A stretch of DNA of 64,000 nt from Betaproteobacteria bacterium (lineage in GTDB: Bacteria; Pseudomonadota; Gammaproteobacteria; Burkholderiales; Ga0077523): contig WGLR01000029.1 in the NCBI GenBank assembly GCA_016125475.1, positions 42,386 to 106,385 of the forward strand. The letters run 5' to 3'. Numbering within the stretch: the stretch's first letter is position 1; every line of letters begins with the position of its first letter. The translations under genes and the position numbers were made by a program. Below the pieces are notes generated by a model. The model saw nothing but the letters and a program-made list of their open reading frames with translations. It was not told the origin of the DNA and did not search any database. This document shows, piece after piece, positions 44,646-54,968 of the stretch.

Positions 44646-46031
44646 TCAGTCGCCGTCGGTCGGGCCGGGCTGTGGCGCGTCCGCGCCGCCATCGTTCCCG
44701 GAGCCTTCGCGCTTGCCTCGACGGCGCCTGCGGCGCTTCGCCGGCCCCTTGCCGAGCGACGCGATCATCTCGGCTCGCTCTGCTTCCGGCGCGTGCTGGA
44801 AGCGGGTCCACCAGTCACAGAGTTCGTTGTCGACCTCGCCACTCTCGCCGCGCAGCAGCAGGAAGTCGTAGCCTGCCCGGAACTTCTCGCTTTCGAGCAC
44901 GCGGTACGGCCGCTTGCCGGTCCGCTGCTCGAGGCGCCACTGCAGCTGCCAGATCTCCTTCATGTCGGAACCGAACCGGCGCGGGATCGCGAGCTTCTCC
45001 GCCTGGACGGACAGCACGTCGTCCATCGCCTGGTGCAGGGCCGGGACCGGAGGCACGCCGCGTTCCTTGGCCGCGTTCCAGGCAGCGAGGACCTCGTGCC
45101 AGAGCAGCGCCGCGAACAGGAAACCTGGCGACACCCCCTTGTCGCCCAGGATCCGCTCGTCGGTGCGTTGCAGCGTGAGCGTCACGAACCGCTCTCCCAG
45201 CGGCTGTTCGAGAATCACGTCGAGCATCGGCAGCAGCCCGTGGTGCAGGCCCTCGCTGCGCAGCCGTTTCACGCATTCCAGCGAGTGGCCCGAGAGCAGG
45301 AGTTTCAGCATTTCCTCGAAGAGGCGGGCAGCGGGCACGTGCTGCATGATGCTGCCCATCTCGCGAATCGGTTCCTGCGTCTGCGCCTCGATCGAGAGGT
45401 CGAGCTTGGCCGCGAGCCGCACGGCGCGCAGCATGCGGACGGGATCCTCGCGGTAGCGCTCACGCGCATCGCCGATGATGCGCAGGGTGCGCGTCTCCAC
45501 GTCGTGCGCACCGCCGCAGTAGTCGAGGACTTCCTCGGTCGCCGGATCGTAGTAGAGCGCGTTCACGGTGAAGTCTCGCCGCATGGCGTCCTCGGCCTGG
45601 GACCCGAACGCGTTGTCCCGCAGCATGCGTCCGTGCTCGTCCTTGAGATGGTCTCCTTCGCCCACGGCCTGCATGGCCCGGAACGTCGAGACTTCGACGG
45701 TCTCGGGACCACACATGACGTGCACGAGCCGGAACCGGCGGCCGATGATGCGCGACCGCCGGAACAGGGCGTGGACCTGTTCGGGGGTGGCGTCGGTGGC
45801 GACGTCGTAGTCCTTCGGCTTCCGATCGAGCATGAGATCCCGGACTGCACCTCCCACCACGTAGGCCTTGTAGCCGTGCTTCTGGAGCGTTTCGGTGACG
45901 CGCCGTGCGCACGAGCTGATCTGCGCGCGCGCGACGCGGTGGCGCGTGACCGGGATGACCTCGGGCGAGGACGCCGGGCGTGCCCGACCGCGGTTCCTCG
46001 TAAATACCTTTTCGATGAACTTTCTTATCAT
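44646..46031 (-). CDS. pcnB: Poly(A) polymerase I PcnB
   Basis: 461 residues. Adds poly(A) tails to RNA and promotes decay. Nucleotidyl-transferase motif VVGGAVRDLMLDRKPKDYDVATDATPEQV, then FRAMQAVGEGDHLKDEHGR, DAMRRDFTVNAL and RIIGDARERYREDPVRMLRAVR. The C-terminus is highly basic (KRRRRRRGKREG), as usual for PcnB. ATG 46031 is preferred: a TATAAT at 46081-46086 lies over the alternative upstream GTG, placing the mRNA start downstream of it. Confidence 0.96.
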   Translation of the reverse strand: MIRKFIEKVFTRNRGRARPASSPEVIPVTRHRVARAQISSCARRVTETLQKHGYKAYVVGGAVRDLMLDRKPKDYDVATDATPEQVHALFRRSRIIGRRFRLVHVMCGPETVEVSTFRAMQAVGEGDHLKDEHGRMLRDNAFGSQAEDAMRRDFTVNALYYDPATEEVLDYCGGAHDVETRTLRIIGDARERYREDPVRMLRAVRLAAKLDLSIEAQTQEPIREMGSIMQHVPAARLFEEMLKLLLSGHSLECVKRLRSEGLHHGLLPMLDVILEQPLGERFVTLTLQRTDERILGDKGVSPGFLFAALLWHEVLAAWNAAKERGVPPVPALHQAMDDVLSVQAEKLAIPRRFGSDMKEIWQLQWRLEQRTGKRPYRVLESEKFRAGYDFLLLRGESGEVDNELCDWWTRFQHAPEAERAEMIASLGKGPAKRRRRRRGKREGSGNDGGADAPQPGPTDGD

Positions 46032-46142
46032 TCGCCGGAGAACCGTTGTGGGCCCGGGAGGTGGGATCGTGAAACGCTCGATTATAACCACGGCCCCTGC
46101 CCACGCCGTTCAGACGCGCGACCGCGCGGTGCGGACCCGCGA

Positions 46143-46802
46143 CTAGCGCAGGCTGATGATCGGCCAGCCGCGGGCTAGGGCGTGCTCCTTCAGCGTCTCG
46201 TCGGGGTCGACCGCGACGGGTCGCGAGACTTTCGAGAGAAGCGGCAGATCGTTGAGGGAATCGCTGTAGAACCAGGATTCGCTGAACGTGTCCCACTCGA
46301 GGCCGAGGGACGCGAGCCAGGCCTCGACGCGTGCCACCTTGCCGTCGCGAAAGGCGGGCATCCCGCGGACGCCGCCCGTGAACTCGCCGTTCGCGTCTTC
46401 CTCCGGATCCGTCGCGATGAGGTTTTCGATGCCGAACTCCCGCGCGATCGGCCCGGTCACGAAGCTGTTCGTTGCGGTCACGACGGCGCGGGCGTCGGCT
46501 GCGTGACTCTCGACGAGATCGCGGGCCTTGCGGCTGATCATCGGCAGCACCTTGTGCCGCAGGAAATCCTCGCGCCAGGACTCCAGCTGCGTGCGGGCGT
46601 GCCGCGAAAGGGGGTTCAGCTGGAACGCGAGAAACTCGTGGATGTCCAGCGTCCCGGCCCGGTACTGCTCGTAGAACTGAACGTTGCGCGCCTCGTAGAC
46701 CTCGCGGTCGAGCACGCCACGCTCGATCAGGAACTGGGCCCACTCGAAGTCACTGTCGCCCGCGAGCAGCGTGTTGTCGAGGTCGAACAGCGCGAGTTTC
46801 AT
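46143..46802 (-). CDS. HAD-family (IB subclass) phosphatase
   Basis: 219 residues. HAD motif I LALFDLDNTLLAGDSD, motif II VVTATNSFVTGPIA, and motif III/IV WFYSDSLNDLPLLSKV. Similar to CicA/phosphoserine-phosphatase-like HAD-IB enzymes; substrate not defined. ATG 46802 gives the usual MKLALFDLD start; ATG 46814 is in frame. It lies 45 bases downstream of hda on the same strand. Confidence 0.87.
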   Translation of the reverse strand: MKLALFDLDNTLLAGDSDFEWAQFLIERGVLDREVYEARNVQFYEQYRAGTLDIHEFLAFQLNPLSRHARTQLESWREDFLRHKVLPMISRKARDLVESHAADARAVVTATNSFVTGPIAREFGIENLIATDPEEDANGEFTGGVRGMPAFRDGKVARVEAWLASLGLEWDTFSESWFYSDSLNDLPLLSKVSRPVAVDPDETLKEHALARGWPIISLR

Positions 46803-46847
46803 CGAATGTGGCATGGCTGGGAACCCGTGAATGCTTCGCCGAAGTGT

Positions 46848-47552
46848 CTACTGTACGCAGCGAGTCGCGCAATCGGACGCCACTGCGCCGTCGCCACCGG
46901 CGCCCAGGACTTCCCTGAGCAACGGTATCGTGAGCGGCCGATGCCGCTCGAGCGACGCCTTGTCAAGCATGTCCAGTGCCTGCGACAGCGCGCGCAGGTC
47001 GCGGTTTCCGCGGGTGAGCAGGTAGCGCGCCACATCGTCGGGCAGATCGAACCCCCGCGCGTGCGCCAGCCTCGACAGCGCGACGACCTTGTCGTCGTCC
47101 CCGAGGGGATGAACGCGGAAAACGAGCGCCTGGCCGATGCGCGTGCGCAGGTCCTCGCGCAACGCGAGCGCTCCGGGCGGCGCGCTGCCCGCGAGGAGCA
47201 TCCCCGCACCCGCATCACGCGCGGCGTTGAAGCGATGGAACAGCCGCTCCTGATCGGTGTCCGTCAGCAGGTCGACGTCATCGACGATGCCGAGCATGCC
47301 GGCATGAAACGCGTCGGGAAGCTCCGGCCACGTGGAGCAGAGCAGCCCGGCCCGCCGTGCGTCCCTCCGGCACGCGGAGAGCCAGTGCGTGCGCCCGGAC
47401 CCGCGCGGCCCCCAGAGGTACGCGAAGCGTTCCCGCGTCTCGCCCGCGACGAGGCTCTCGAGATACCGCCGGAGTTCGGCATTGGGTCCCGCCACCGAAG
47501 CCTCGAGCCCGAGCGAGTCGTCCAGGGAAAGTCCCAGTGCAAGCTGTTTCAT
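46848..47552 (-). CDS. hda: DnaA regulatory inactivator Hda
   Basis: 234 residues. DnaA-like AAA+ protein that with the sliding clamp stimulates ATP hydrolysis by DnaA. The N-terminal clamp-binding sequence QLALGL is present. The P-loop is GPRGSGRTH (Arg in place of Lys), sensor region [29 protein letters not shown]. Divergent from purM, an arrangement frequent in betaproteobacteria. Confidence 0.93.
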   Translation of the reverse strand: MKQLALGLSLDDSLGLEASVAGPNAELRRYLESLVAGETRERFAYLWGPRGSGRTHWLSACRRDARRAGLLCSTWPELPDAFHAGMLGIVDDVDLLTDTDQERLFHRFNAARDAGAGMLLAGSAPPGALALREDLRTRIGQALVFRVHPLGDDDKVVALSRLAHARGFDLPDDVARYLLTRGNRDLRALSQALDMLDKASLERHRPLTIPLLREVLGAGGDGAVASDCATRCVQ

Positions 47553-47634
47553 GTGCTCGATTATCCTTGATACCCACCGGGACGCGAACGGTCATCCGGT
47601 AGAATCCTGCGCCCGGACTCGGAACATGCCATTC

Positions 47635-48666
47635 ATGACCACACCCCTCACCTATCGCGACGCCGGTGTCGACATCGACGCGGGCGATGCCCTCGTCGAG
47701 CGCATCAAGCCGCTTGCGCGATCGACCTTTCGCGAAGGCGTGCTGGCCGGCCTCGGCGGCTTCGGCGCGCTGTTCGAGGTACCGAAGCGCTATCGCGAAC
47801 CGGTGCTCGTCTCCGGCACGGACGGCGTCGGCACCAAGCTCAAGCTCGCTTTCCGGCTGGACCGCCACGACACGGTCGGGATCGACCTCGTCGCAATGAG
47901 CGTGAACGACATCCTCGTGCAGGGTGCCGAACCGCTGTTCTTCCTGGATTATTTCGCGTGCGGCCGGCTCAGTGTCGAGACCGCGGCCGCGGTCGTCGGC
48001 GGCATCGCGGAAGGCTGCCGCCAGGCGGGCTGCGCCCTGATCGGCGGCGAGACGGCCGAAATGCCGAGCATGTACCCCGACGGGGAATACGATCTCGCCG
48101 GGTTTGCGGTCGGCGCGGTCGAGAAGGACGGGATCATCGATGGCACCGGCATCGTGGCCGGTGACGCGATCGTCGCGCTCGCGTCCAGCGGCCCCCACAG
48201 CAACGGCTATTCCCTGATCAGGCGCGTCGTGGAGGTGGCCGGCGCCGACCTCGCCAGCGCGTTCGGCGACACGACGCTCGGCGAGGCACTGCTGGCCCCG
48301 ACCCGGATCTACGTGAAGCCCGTTCTCGACCTCGTGCGCAGCGTGCCGGTGAAGGGCATCGCCCACGTCACGGGCGGCGGCATCGTCGAGAACGTGCCGC
48401 GCGTGATCCCCGACGGGCTGACCGCCGCCATACGGCGGGCGAGCTGGTCGATGCCCGCGGTCTTCGAGTGGCTGCAGGCCGCCGGAAACATCGAGGATGC
48501 CGAGATGTACCGCGTCTTCAACTGCGGCGTCGGCATGGTCGTCGTCGTCGCGGCGTCCGACGCGGACCGGACCGTCGAGAAGCTCCGGAGTGCCGGAGAG
48601 ACCGCGTGGGTGGCCGGGCACATCCGCCGGCGCACGCCCGACGAATCGCCGACGATCATCGCGTGA
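47635..48666 (+). CDS. purM: Phosphoribosylaminoimidazole synthetase PurM
   Basis: 343 residues. Fifth step of purine synthesis. Typical [21 protein letters not shown] start, [35 protein letters not shown] and [17 protein letters not shown] 47626 is an in-frame alternative adding three residues. A TAGAAT -10 lies at 47600-47605. The stop overlaps purN (GTGA). Confidence 0.97.
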   Translation: MTTPLTYRDAGVDIDAGDALVERIKPLARSTFREGVLAGLGGFGALFEVPKRYREPVLVSGTDGVGTKLKLAFRLDRHDTVGIDLVAMSVNDILVQGAEPLFFLDYFACGRLSVETAAAVVGGIAEGCRQAGCALIGGETAEMPSMYPDGEYDLAGFAVGAVEKDGIIDGTGIVAGDAIVALASSGPHSNGYSLIRRVVEVAGADLASAFGDTTLGEALLAPTRIYVKPVLDLVRSVPVKGIAHVTGGGIVENVPRVIPDGLTAAIRRASWSMPAVFEWLQAAGNIEDAEMYRVFNCGVGMVVVVAASDADRTVEKLRSAGETAWVAGHIRRRTPDESPTIIA

Positions 48667-49292
48667 GTCGCGTCGTCGTACTCGTTTCCGGGCGGGGCAG
48701 CAACATGCAGGCGCTGCTCGAAGCCGGGATCCCGTTGGCGGCCGTGATCAGCAATCGCCCCGCCGCCAGGGGGCTCGACATCGCCCGCTCGCACGGTGTC
48801 GCGACCGCGGTGGTGGATCATCGCGAGCACCCGGACCGCGAGTCGTTCGACCGGGCGCTCGCAGCGCGGATCGACACATTCCAGCCCGATCTGGTGGTGC
48901 TCGCGGGTTTCATGCGCATTCTCACGCCGACGTTCACGCGCGCCTTTGCGGGACGCCTGGTGAACATCCACCCGTCGCTGCTCCCTGCCTTCGCCGGCCT
49001 CGACACCCATCGGCGCGCGCTGGAGGCGGGGGTCCGGATCCACGGCTGCACCGTCCACTTCGTGACCGAGGAACTCGACCACGGGCCGGTCATCGCGCAG
49101 GCTGCGGTGCCCGTGCACGAACACGACACGGAGGACGAACTCGCCGCCCGCGTGCTCGCGCAGGAGCACAGGATCCTGCCTGCCGCCGTGAACTGGTTCC
49201 TCGCGGGACGCCTGCGTGTGAACGGGATGCGCGTGTCGCTCGTTGATGAGAACATGACCGAGACTGCACTGCGGGTGCCCGAAACCTCATGA
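48663..49292 (+). CDS. purN: Phosphoribosylglycinamide formyltransferase PurN
   Basis: 209 residues. Third step of purine synthesis. Marks: [50 protein letters not shown] and the catalytic Asp in [11 protein letters not shown]. Start is GTG 48663 overlapping purM; stop overlaps the DUF3108 gene by ATGA. Confidence 0.97.
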   Translation: MSRVVVLVSGRGSNMQALLEAGIPLAAVISNRPAARGLDIARSHGVATAVVDHREHPDRESFDRALAARIDTFQPDLVVLAGFMRILTPTFTRAFAGRLVNIHPSLLPAFAGLDTHRRALEAGVRIHGCTVHFVTEELDHGPVIAQAAVPVHEHDTEDELAARVLAQEHRILPAAVNWFLAGRLRVNGMRVSLVDENMTETALRVPETS

Positions 49293-50074
49293 ATGCCAGG
49301 GCTTTGCTGGTTGCGCTGATCGCCACCCTCCCGGCGGTGCCGGCTGCGTTCTGCACGCCGGCCGGGGCGGCCGACGTGGCCCCTGCCCCGCAGGCGGCAA
49401 ACGTCCTGCCGCGGCTGGATCCCGCGAACGCCGCCCCGAAGCGCGTCGAACTCACGATCCGGGTCGAGGCGCGCGGGTTCAAGGTCGGCGAAGGCCACGA
49501 CCTGTTCGTGCAGGACGGCCACCGGTACTCCGTCGTGAGCGAGGCAAGGACGGCCGGCATCGCCCGACTCATCAAGCGCGTCGACGAACGCCGGGAGAGT
49601 CGCGGGGAGATCACCGCGGACGGCATCCGCCCCACGTATTTTCATCAGGAGCGAACGGACAAGACGCCGAAGACCGCGACCTTCGACTGGAACCGTCGTG
49701 AGCTCACGCTGAGCGAGGGAGACGACCGGGAAACGGTCCCGTTGCCGGATTTCGTGCTCGACCAGACCAGTCTCCCGTACGCGTTCGTGTTTCTGGCGCC
49801 GCCCAGGGCGGGCACGTTTCACGTCCACGTGACGGACGGGCGCAGACTCACCGAGTACGACGTCGCCTTCGTGGGCGAGGAACACATCGATACGCCGCTC
49901 GGCAACCTGGACACGCTCCACTACCGCAAGGTGCAGGCCGCCGACGACAAGCGGGGCTTCGAGTTCTGGCTCTCGCTGGATCACTACCGTCTGCCCGTGC
50001 GCGTGCGGATCATCGAGAAGGACGGTACCGCCTTCGACTCCGACGTGACCCGTCTGACTGTCGTCGAGCCCTGA
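49289..50074 (+). CDS. DUF3108 family exported protein
   Basis: 261 residues. Signal peptide (LLVALIATLPAVPAAF ... AGAA) and a beta-rich domain typical of DUF3108: GHRYSVVSEARTAGIARLI, EITADGIRPTYFHQER, LTLSEGDDRETVPL, LDTLHYRKVQ, FEFWLSLDHYRLPVRVRI. Probable periplasmic protein of unknown function. Coupled to purN, a common arrangement in betaproteobacteria. Confidence 0.88.
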   Translation: MNARALLVALIATLPAVPAAFCTPAGAADVAPAPQAANVLPRLDPANAAPKRVELTIRVEARGFKVGEGHDLFVQDGHRYSVVSEARTAGIARLIKRVDERRESRGEITADGIRPTYFHQERTDKTPKTATFDWNRRELTLSEGDDRETVPLPDFVLDQTSLPYAFVFLAPPRAGTFHVHVTDGRRLTEYDVAFVGEEHIDTPLGNLDTLHYRKVQAADDKRGFEFWLSLDHYRLPVRVRIIEKDGTAFDSDVTRLTVVEP

Positions 50075-50089
50075 GGAGAGGTCCGGTCG

Positions 50090-50245
50090 ATGACAAGGCA
50101 CCCGGCGCACGACCTCCGGGCAGACGAAGCGACGGTCGGGCACCAGCCGGACCGTACGTGCATCGTGCAGCCGCCTGACGACGCGACGGCGACGCATCTT
50201 GCCGGCGGGTCGACACGCGCCCCCGGGCGCGAGGCGGGTCGCTAG
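50090..50245 (+). CDS. Possible 51-residue small protein
   Basis: An ATG at 50090 is preceded by AGGAGAGG (overlapping the DUF3108 stop) at about 11 bases. It opens a 51-codon frame ending in TAG just before the RsmB-like gene. The product is polar with one Cys and no recognisable domain. It may be real or only an accident of the ribosome site; the spacing is long. Confidence 0.25.
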   Translation: MTRHPAHDLRADEATVGHQPDRTCIVQPPDDATATHLAGGSTRAPGREAGR

Positions 50246-50255
50246 GCGACGCGAC

Positions 50256-51527
50256 ATGGAACTCACTCGCGCACAGGTCGACGCCGCCGTCGGCGCACTC
50301 GCAGCCGTCCTGCCTCTGGAGCGGCCGGCGGACGCCGCACTGCGGGCGTGGTTCCGGGCACACCCGAAACTCGGCAGCCGGGACCGCGGCTTCGTGGCGG
50401 ATGCCGTGTTCGCGACGCTGCGCCACATGCGACGCCTCGAACACCTCACGGCACGGCGCGACCCGCGAGGCCTCCTGCTCGGCGCGCTCGTCTTCGTGCT
50501 CGGGCGACAGGTGGGAGCACTGCGCGGTGTGATACGGGACACGGAAACCGGCTGGCTCGCCGAGGCCAAGGCACGCCAGGCCGATGCGCCGCCCCTTCCC
50601 GACGACGTCCGCCTGTCGCTGCCGCCCTGGCTCCACGCGCGCCTCGTGGCCACGTACGGACCGGTACAGGCGAACGCCATCGGCGCGAGCCTGCTCGAAT
50701 CCGCGCCGCTCGACCTCAGGGTCAACACCCTTCTCGCTCGCCGGGACGACGTGATCGCGACACTTCGGGCAGACGGCTTCGACGCACAGCCCACGCCGCT
50801 GTCCCCGACGGGCATCCGCCTGCGCGACAAGGGTGGCCTGGAACGTCACGACGTCATCGCGACCGGGCTCGCGGAGGTCCAGGACGAGGGCAGTCAGCTC
50901 GTCGCCATGCTGATGCAGGCGCGTCGCGGCCAGATGGTCGTCGACTTCTGTGCGGGCGCGGGCGGCAAGACGCTCGCGCTCGGCGCGGCGATGCGCTCCG
51001 AAGGGCGTCTCTACGCGTTCGACACGTCCGAGCGCCGTCTCGCGAACCTGAAGCCTCGCCTGCGGCGATCGGGCCTGTCCAACGTTCACCCGCAGCTCAT
51101 CGCGTCGGAGAACGATACCCGGGTGAAGCGTCTCGCCGGCAGGATCGACGCCGTGCTCGTGGACGCCCCGTGCAGCGGTACGGGAACGCTCCGGCGCAAT
51201 CCGGACCTCAAGTGGCGCATGCATCCGGGTGCCCTCGAGGAGCTCGCGACGAAGCAGCGCGCGATTCTCCAGGCCGCTGCACGCCTCGTCAGGCCCGGGG
51301 GCAGGCTCGTCTACGCGACGTGCAGCCTCCTGCCCGAGGAGAACGAGAATGTCGTGAGCGCGTTCCTGGACGGCACGGCGGGCTGGTGCACACGGGATGC
51401 CCTCGCAATTCTGGCGAGTCAGGGCGTCACGCTCGAGCACGTGACACCGCCCTGCCTGGGACTGCTTCCGCACCTGCACGGTACCGACGGATTCTTCGCG
51501 GCCGTGCTGGAGCGCGAGGCGTCCTGA
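50256..51527 (+). CDS. RsmB/NOP-family RNA (cytosine-5) methyltransferase
   Basis: 423 residues. SAM-dependent m5C RNA methyltransferase. SAM motif VVDFCAGAGGKTLALGA, Asp in YAFDTSERRL, catalytic motif IV DAPCSGTGTLRRNPDLKWR and motif VI YATCSLLPEENE. The N-terminal ~200 residues resemble the RsmB-type leader domain. It may act on 16S rRNA C967, but lack of a close NusB-like domain leaves this open. Confidence 0.9.
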   Translation: MELTRAQVDAAVGALAAVLPLERPADAALRAWFRAHPKLGSRDRGFVADAVFATLRHMRRLEHLTARRDPRGLLLGALVFVLGRQVGALRGVIRDTETGWLAEAKARQADAPPLPDDVRLSLPPWLHARLVATYGPVQANAIGASLLESAPLDLRVNTLLARRDDVIATLRADGFDAQPTPLSPTGIRLRDKGGLERHDVIATGLAEVQDEGSQLVAMLMQARRGQMVVDFCAGAGGKTLALGAAMRSEGRLYAFDTSERRLANLKPRLRRSGLSNVHPQLIASENDTRVKRLAGRIDAVLVDAPCSGTGTLRRNPDLKWRMHPGALEELATKQRAILQAAARLVRPGGRLVYATCSLLPEENENVVSAFLDGTAGWCTRDALAILASQGVTLEHVTPPCLGLLPHLHGTDGFFAAVLEREAS

Positions 51528-51603
51528 GGCGCCCCGGACGATCGAGAACGCCCCGACGACGCGAGTCGCTGACGCGGACGCAATTGCGGGTAGCATCGCG
51601 CAC

Positions 51604-52902
51604 ATGCCGACCCCCGAGCCTCCTCACAACCTCATTGCCGAATTCCTGCGCGAGGCAGACACCTCGGCCGTGCTGGTGCAGCTCGCGGTGATCGCGGGCG
51701 CCGGCGGGCTGTCATGGCTCGCCGCCACGGCCTTGCGGACGAGACTGCGGAAGTCCGCGGTGGGCGCAGCACCGTTCCGCACGGGCGGCGTCAACAGGAT
51801 CCTGTTTCCGGTGATGCTCTGGGCGGCGCTCCTGGCGGGGCGCTGGGCGCTCGCGCCGCACGGTTCGACGAGACTGCTCGCGCTCGTCGTGCCGCTGGTC
51901 TCCTCCCTCGTCATCGTGCGGATCGCCGTCTACGTGCTGCGCTACGCGTTCCCGAGCGGAAGCTGGCTGAGCAAGTCCGAGCGGGCGGTCGCGTGGACCG
52001 TCTGGATCGGCGTCGTGCTCCATCTCACCGGCATCCTGCCGATGGTCCGGGCCTGGCTCTCCGAGATCGAACTCCCGCTCGGGAAGGTGGACGTGTCGGT
52101 CCTCGACGTGATCGAGGGCACCCTGTCGGCCGCGATCACCATCGTGGGGGCACTCTGGCTCGGAAAGGTGGTCGAACGCCAGCTCATGCGGCTCCAGCGG
52201 GTGGACGTGAGCCTCCGGGTGGTGCTCGCCAAGCTGCTGAAGGCCGTCCTGATCGGGCTCGGACTCATGATCGCCCTCGCCCTGGCAGGCATCGACCTCA
52301 CGGTGCTGTCGGTCTTCGGCGGAGCACTGGGGGTGGGACTCGGGTTCGGACTGCAGAAGATCGCCGCCAACTACGTGAGCGGGTTCGCGATCCTCCTGGA
52401 CCGGTCGATCAAGCTGGGCGATCTGGTCACCATCGACAACCGGCACGGCGAGGTGACGCGGCTCACGGCGCGGTACGTCGTGGTCCGCTCCTACGACGGG
52501 ACGGAGAACATCATCCCGAACGAGACGGTCATCACCTCGACGGTGCAGAACCACTCCTATTCCGACCGGCAGCTCCGGGTCGACGGGACCGTCCAGATCG
52601 CCTACGACGCAGACGCCGAGCTGGCCCTCGAAACGCTGCTCGCGGCGGCACGCGCACACCCACGGGTCCTCGCGGAGCCCGCGCCCGCGGCCCTGGTCAG
52701 GGGCTTCGGCGAAAGCGGGGTGGACCTCGAGTTCTTCGTCTGGGTGGGCGACCCCGAGGGCGGTCGTGCCAACCTGAAGTCCGACCTCAACCTGGCGATC
52801 CTGCGGGCTTTTCGGGAGAAGGGCATTGAAATTCCGTTCCCGCAACGCGATGTCAGGATCATCCGCCAGCCGGGAAACGTGCCTGAGGGCGAAATCCTCT
52901 GA
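51604..52902 (+). CDS. MscS-family mechanosensitive channel
   Basis: 432 residues. Four to five membrane helices, then the MscS pore helix and beta domain: LSVFGGALGVGLGFGLQKIAANYVSGFAILLDRSIKLGDLV, TARYVVVRSYDGTENIIPNETV. The C-terminus VDLEFFVWVG ... IEIPFPQRDVRI is typical. Releases solutes on hypo-osmotic shock. Stands alone. Confidence 0.92.
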   Translation: MPTPEPPHNLIAEFLREADTSAVLVQLAVIAGAGGLSWLAATALRTRLRKSAVGAAPFRTGGVNRILFPVMLWAALLAGRWALAPHGSTRLLALVVPLVSSLVIVRIAVYVLRYAFPSGSWLSKSERAVAWTVWIGVVLHLTGILPMVRAWLSEIELPLGKVDVSVLDVIEGTLSAAITIVGALWLGKVVERQLMRLQRVDVSLRVVLAKLLKAVLIGLGLMIALALAGIDLTVLSVFGGALGVGLGFGLQKIAANYVSGFAILLDRSIKLGDLVTIDNRHGEVTRLTARYVVVRSYDGTENIIPNETVITSTVQNHSYSDRQLRVDGTVQIAYDADAELALETLLAAARAHPRVLAEPAPAALVRGFGESGVDLEFFVWVGDPEGGRANLKSDLNLAILRAFREKGIEIPFPQRDVRIIRQPGNVPEGEIL

Positions 52903-53027
52903 TCGAGGTCAAGATTCTTGACTCTCATGACGATAAACTGTTGGATTGAGGCTGCACTGCGGCTTCGATTGGATACAATCCGGGGTTGTTCTGCGCTGCG
53001 GGTCCCGCGGCTCCTAGAGGGGGTTAA

Positions 53028-54200
53028 ATGAATTTGAATGGCTTGATCGATCTTCCGTGGTGGGGTTACGTGCTCGTGACGCTGGGTCTCACGCACATCA
53101 CCATCGCCGGGGTGACGATTTTCCTCCATCGCCACCAGGCGCACCGGGCGCTCGAACTGCATGCGATCCCGAGCCACTTCTTCCGTTTCTGGCTCTGGCT
53201 CACGACGGGGATGGTCACCAAGGAATGGGCCGCGATCCATCGCAAGCATCACGCGAAATGCGAGACGCCCGAAGACCCCCACAGCCCCCAGATCGAAGGC
53301 ATCGACAAGGTCATGTGGGAAGGCGCCGAGCTCTACCGCAAGGCTGCGAACGACCGGGAAATCATGGAGAAGTACGGTCACGGCACGCCCGACGACTGGC
53401 TCGAACGCCACGTCTACACGGGGCGGTCGCAGTGGGGCATTGCGCTCATGCTCCTGATCGACGTGCTGCTGTTCGGGCCGATCGGCATCACGATCTGGGC
53501 CGTGCAGATGGCGTGGATCCCGATCTTCGCGGCCGGTGTCATCAATGGCATCGGGCACTACTGGGGGTACAGGAACTTCGAATCCAACGACACGAGCACG
53601 AACATCGTGCCGTGGGGCATCCTGATCGGCGGCGAGGAGCTTCACAACAATCACCACGCATACGGAACGTCGGCGAGGCTGTCGAACAAGTGGTACGAAT
53701 TCGACATCGGCTGGCTGTACATCCGCATCATGGAGATCCTGGGTCTCGCGCACGTCAAGAAGCTCGCTCCGCGCGTGCAGTTCGACATGGCCAAGGTCCG
53801 TTGCGACCTCGCGACCCTCCAGGCAGTGGTGACGCACCGCTACGACGTGCTTGCGCGCTTCGGCCGCTCGCTGCGCGCCACGTACGTGGAGGAACTCGCG
53901 AGACTCAAGGGGCATCACGGTCTGTCTGTCACGGACCGCGCGGCCCTCAGCAAGCTGCTCAAGCGTGATCCCGCACAACTTTCGGTCCCCGAGAAACAGC
54001 AGCTCGACGCGATCCTCTCGAAGAGCAAGGTGCTCGCAACCGTGTTCGCGATGCGCCAGGAACTCGCTTCGCTCTGGCAGCGCTCGACGGCGTCGAAGGA
54101 GCAGCTCGTCAAACAGCTCGATGACTGGTGCCATCGGGCCGAAGCGAGCGGCATCGCGGCACTGAGCGAGTTCTCGCGGCAGTTGCGCTGTTACGCCTGA
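53028..54200 (+). CDS. Membrane fatty acid desaturase with C-terminal helical extension
   Basis: 390 residues. Three His boxes of the acyl-CoA/acyl-lipid desaturase family: HRHQAHR, HRKHH and ELHNNHH, with membrane spans between. The last ~130 residues (from about 260) are soluble and helical, not part of the core enzyme. AGAGGGGG lies just before ATG 53028, and TACAAT at 52974-52979 is a likely -10. Double-bond position is probably delta-9; not provable here. Confidence 0.88.
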   Translation: MNLNGLIDLPWWGYVLVTLGLTHITIAGVTIFLHRHQAHRALELHAIPSHFFRFWLWLTTGMVTKEWAAIHRKHHAKCETPEDPHSPQIEGIDKVMWEGAELYRKAANDREIMEKYGHGTPDDWLERHVYTGRSQWGIALMLLIDVLLFGPIGITIWAVQMAWIPIFAAGVINGIGHYWGYRNFESNDTSTNIVPWGILIGGEELHNNHHAYGTSARLSNKWYEFDIGWLYIRIMEILGLAHVKKLAPRVQFDMAKVRCDLATLQAVVTHRYDVLARFGRSLRATYVEELARLKGHHGLSVTDRAALSKLLKRDPAQLSVPEKQQLDAILSKSKVLATVFAMRQELASLWQRSTASKEQLVKQLDDWCHRAEASGIAALSEFSRQLRCYA

Positions 54201-54249
54201 GTCCGAAACGGAAACCGCGTTCGTGGCCTGGTCCGCGAACGGACGAACG

Positions 54250-54281
54250 AAAAAGCCGGGGAAGACCTCCCCGGCTTTTTT
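54250..54281 (+). terminator. Terminator of the desaturase gene
   Basis: Stem AAAAAGCCGGGG (54250-54261) with CCCCGGCTTTTT (54269-54280), 7-base loop, then T. Strong intrinsic terminator. Confidence 0.88.
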
Positions 54282-54325
54282 GTTGGACGCCACCACCGGT
54301 GCGGCGCGTTCGCAGGAAACGACGC

Positions 54326-54354
54326 AAAAAAAAGCCCGCTGACGCGGGCTTTTT
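54326..54354 (-). terminator. Terminator of the rpmB-rpmG operon
   Basis: AGCCCGC (54333-54339) pairs with GCGGGCT (54344-54350), extended by A/T pairs; on the minus strand it ends in a run of eight T. Also usable on the plus strand. Confidence 0.85.
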
Positions 54355-54377
54355 CGAGCTACTGCCGGGAACGGCTC

Positions 54378-54533
54378 TTACTTGAGCTTGGTTTCCTTGT
54401 AGATCACATGCTTGCGGACGACGGGATCGTACTTCTTGATCTCCATCTTTTCGGGCATGGTCTTCTTGTTCTTCGTCGTCGTGTAGAAGTGACCCGTTCC
54501 CGCGGTCGACTCGAGCTTGATCTTGTCACGCAT
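54378..54533 (-). CDS. rpmG: 50S ribosomal protein L33
   Basis: 51 residues, read directly from the sequence ([20 protein letters not shown], then [20 protein letters not shown] and a KETKLK end). Zinc-free form of L33 (no Cys pairs). Follows rpmB after 23 bases, the classical rpmB-rpmG operon. Confidence 0.97.
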   Translation of the reverse strand: MRDKIKLESTAGTGHFYTTTKNKKTMPEKMEIKKYDPVVRKHVIYKETKLK

Positions 54534-54556
54534 GATGGCTGCTCTCCTCTGGGGGC

Positions 54557-54793
54557 TCAGACTTTCTCGCCGGCCGCACGCAGCTCGGCGAGGACGACAT
54601 CGATACCGCGCTTGTCGATCGTGCGCAGACCGGCCTGGGTGAGTCTCAGCTTCACCCAGCGGTTCTCGCTCTCGACCCAGAATCGGCGGTACTGGAGGTT
54701 CGGCAGAAAACGACGCTTGGTCTTGTTGTTGGCGTGCGACACATGGTTGCCCACCATGGGTTTCTTGCCGGTGACTTGACAGACACGTGCCAT
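54557..54793 (-). CDS. rpmB: 50S ribosomal protein L28
   Basis: 78 residues. [49 protein letters not shown] and [11 protein letters not shown]. The frame extends upstream to 54952, but the family start fixes ATG 54793. First gene of rpmB-rpmG. Confidence 0.98.
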   Translation of the reverse strand: MARVCQVTGKKPMVGNHVSHANNKTKRRFLPNLQYRRFWVESENRWVKLRLTQAGLRTIDKRGIDVVLAELRAAGEKV

Positions 54794-54968
54794 GGCTCCA
54801 CTCCAGCCTGAATTTGGAAAACGCGCTTTATAGCATGCGGACACGGATTGCTCAAGCAGCGTATGGCGGCCGGCCGCTCTTCGGGTGTCGGGCCCGTTCG
54901 AGCGGGCGGCAGCCCGAAGAGCGAACGGGCGATTCGCCGGTGGCCGATCCACTAGGTCGGACCGGCGC

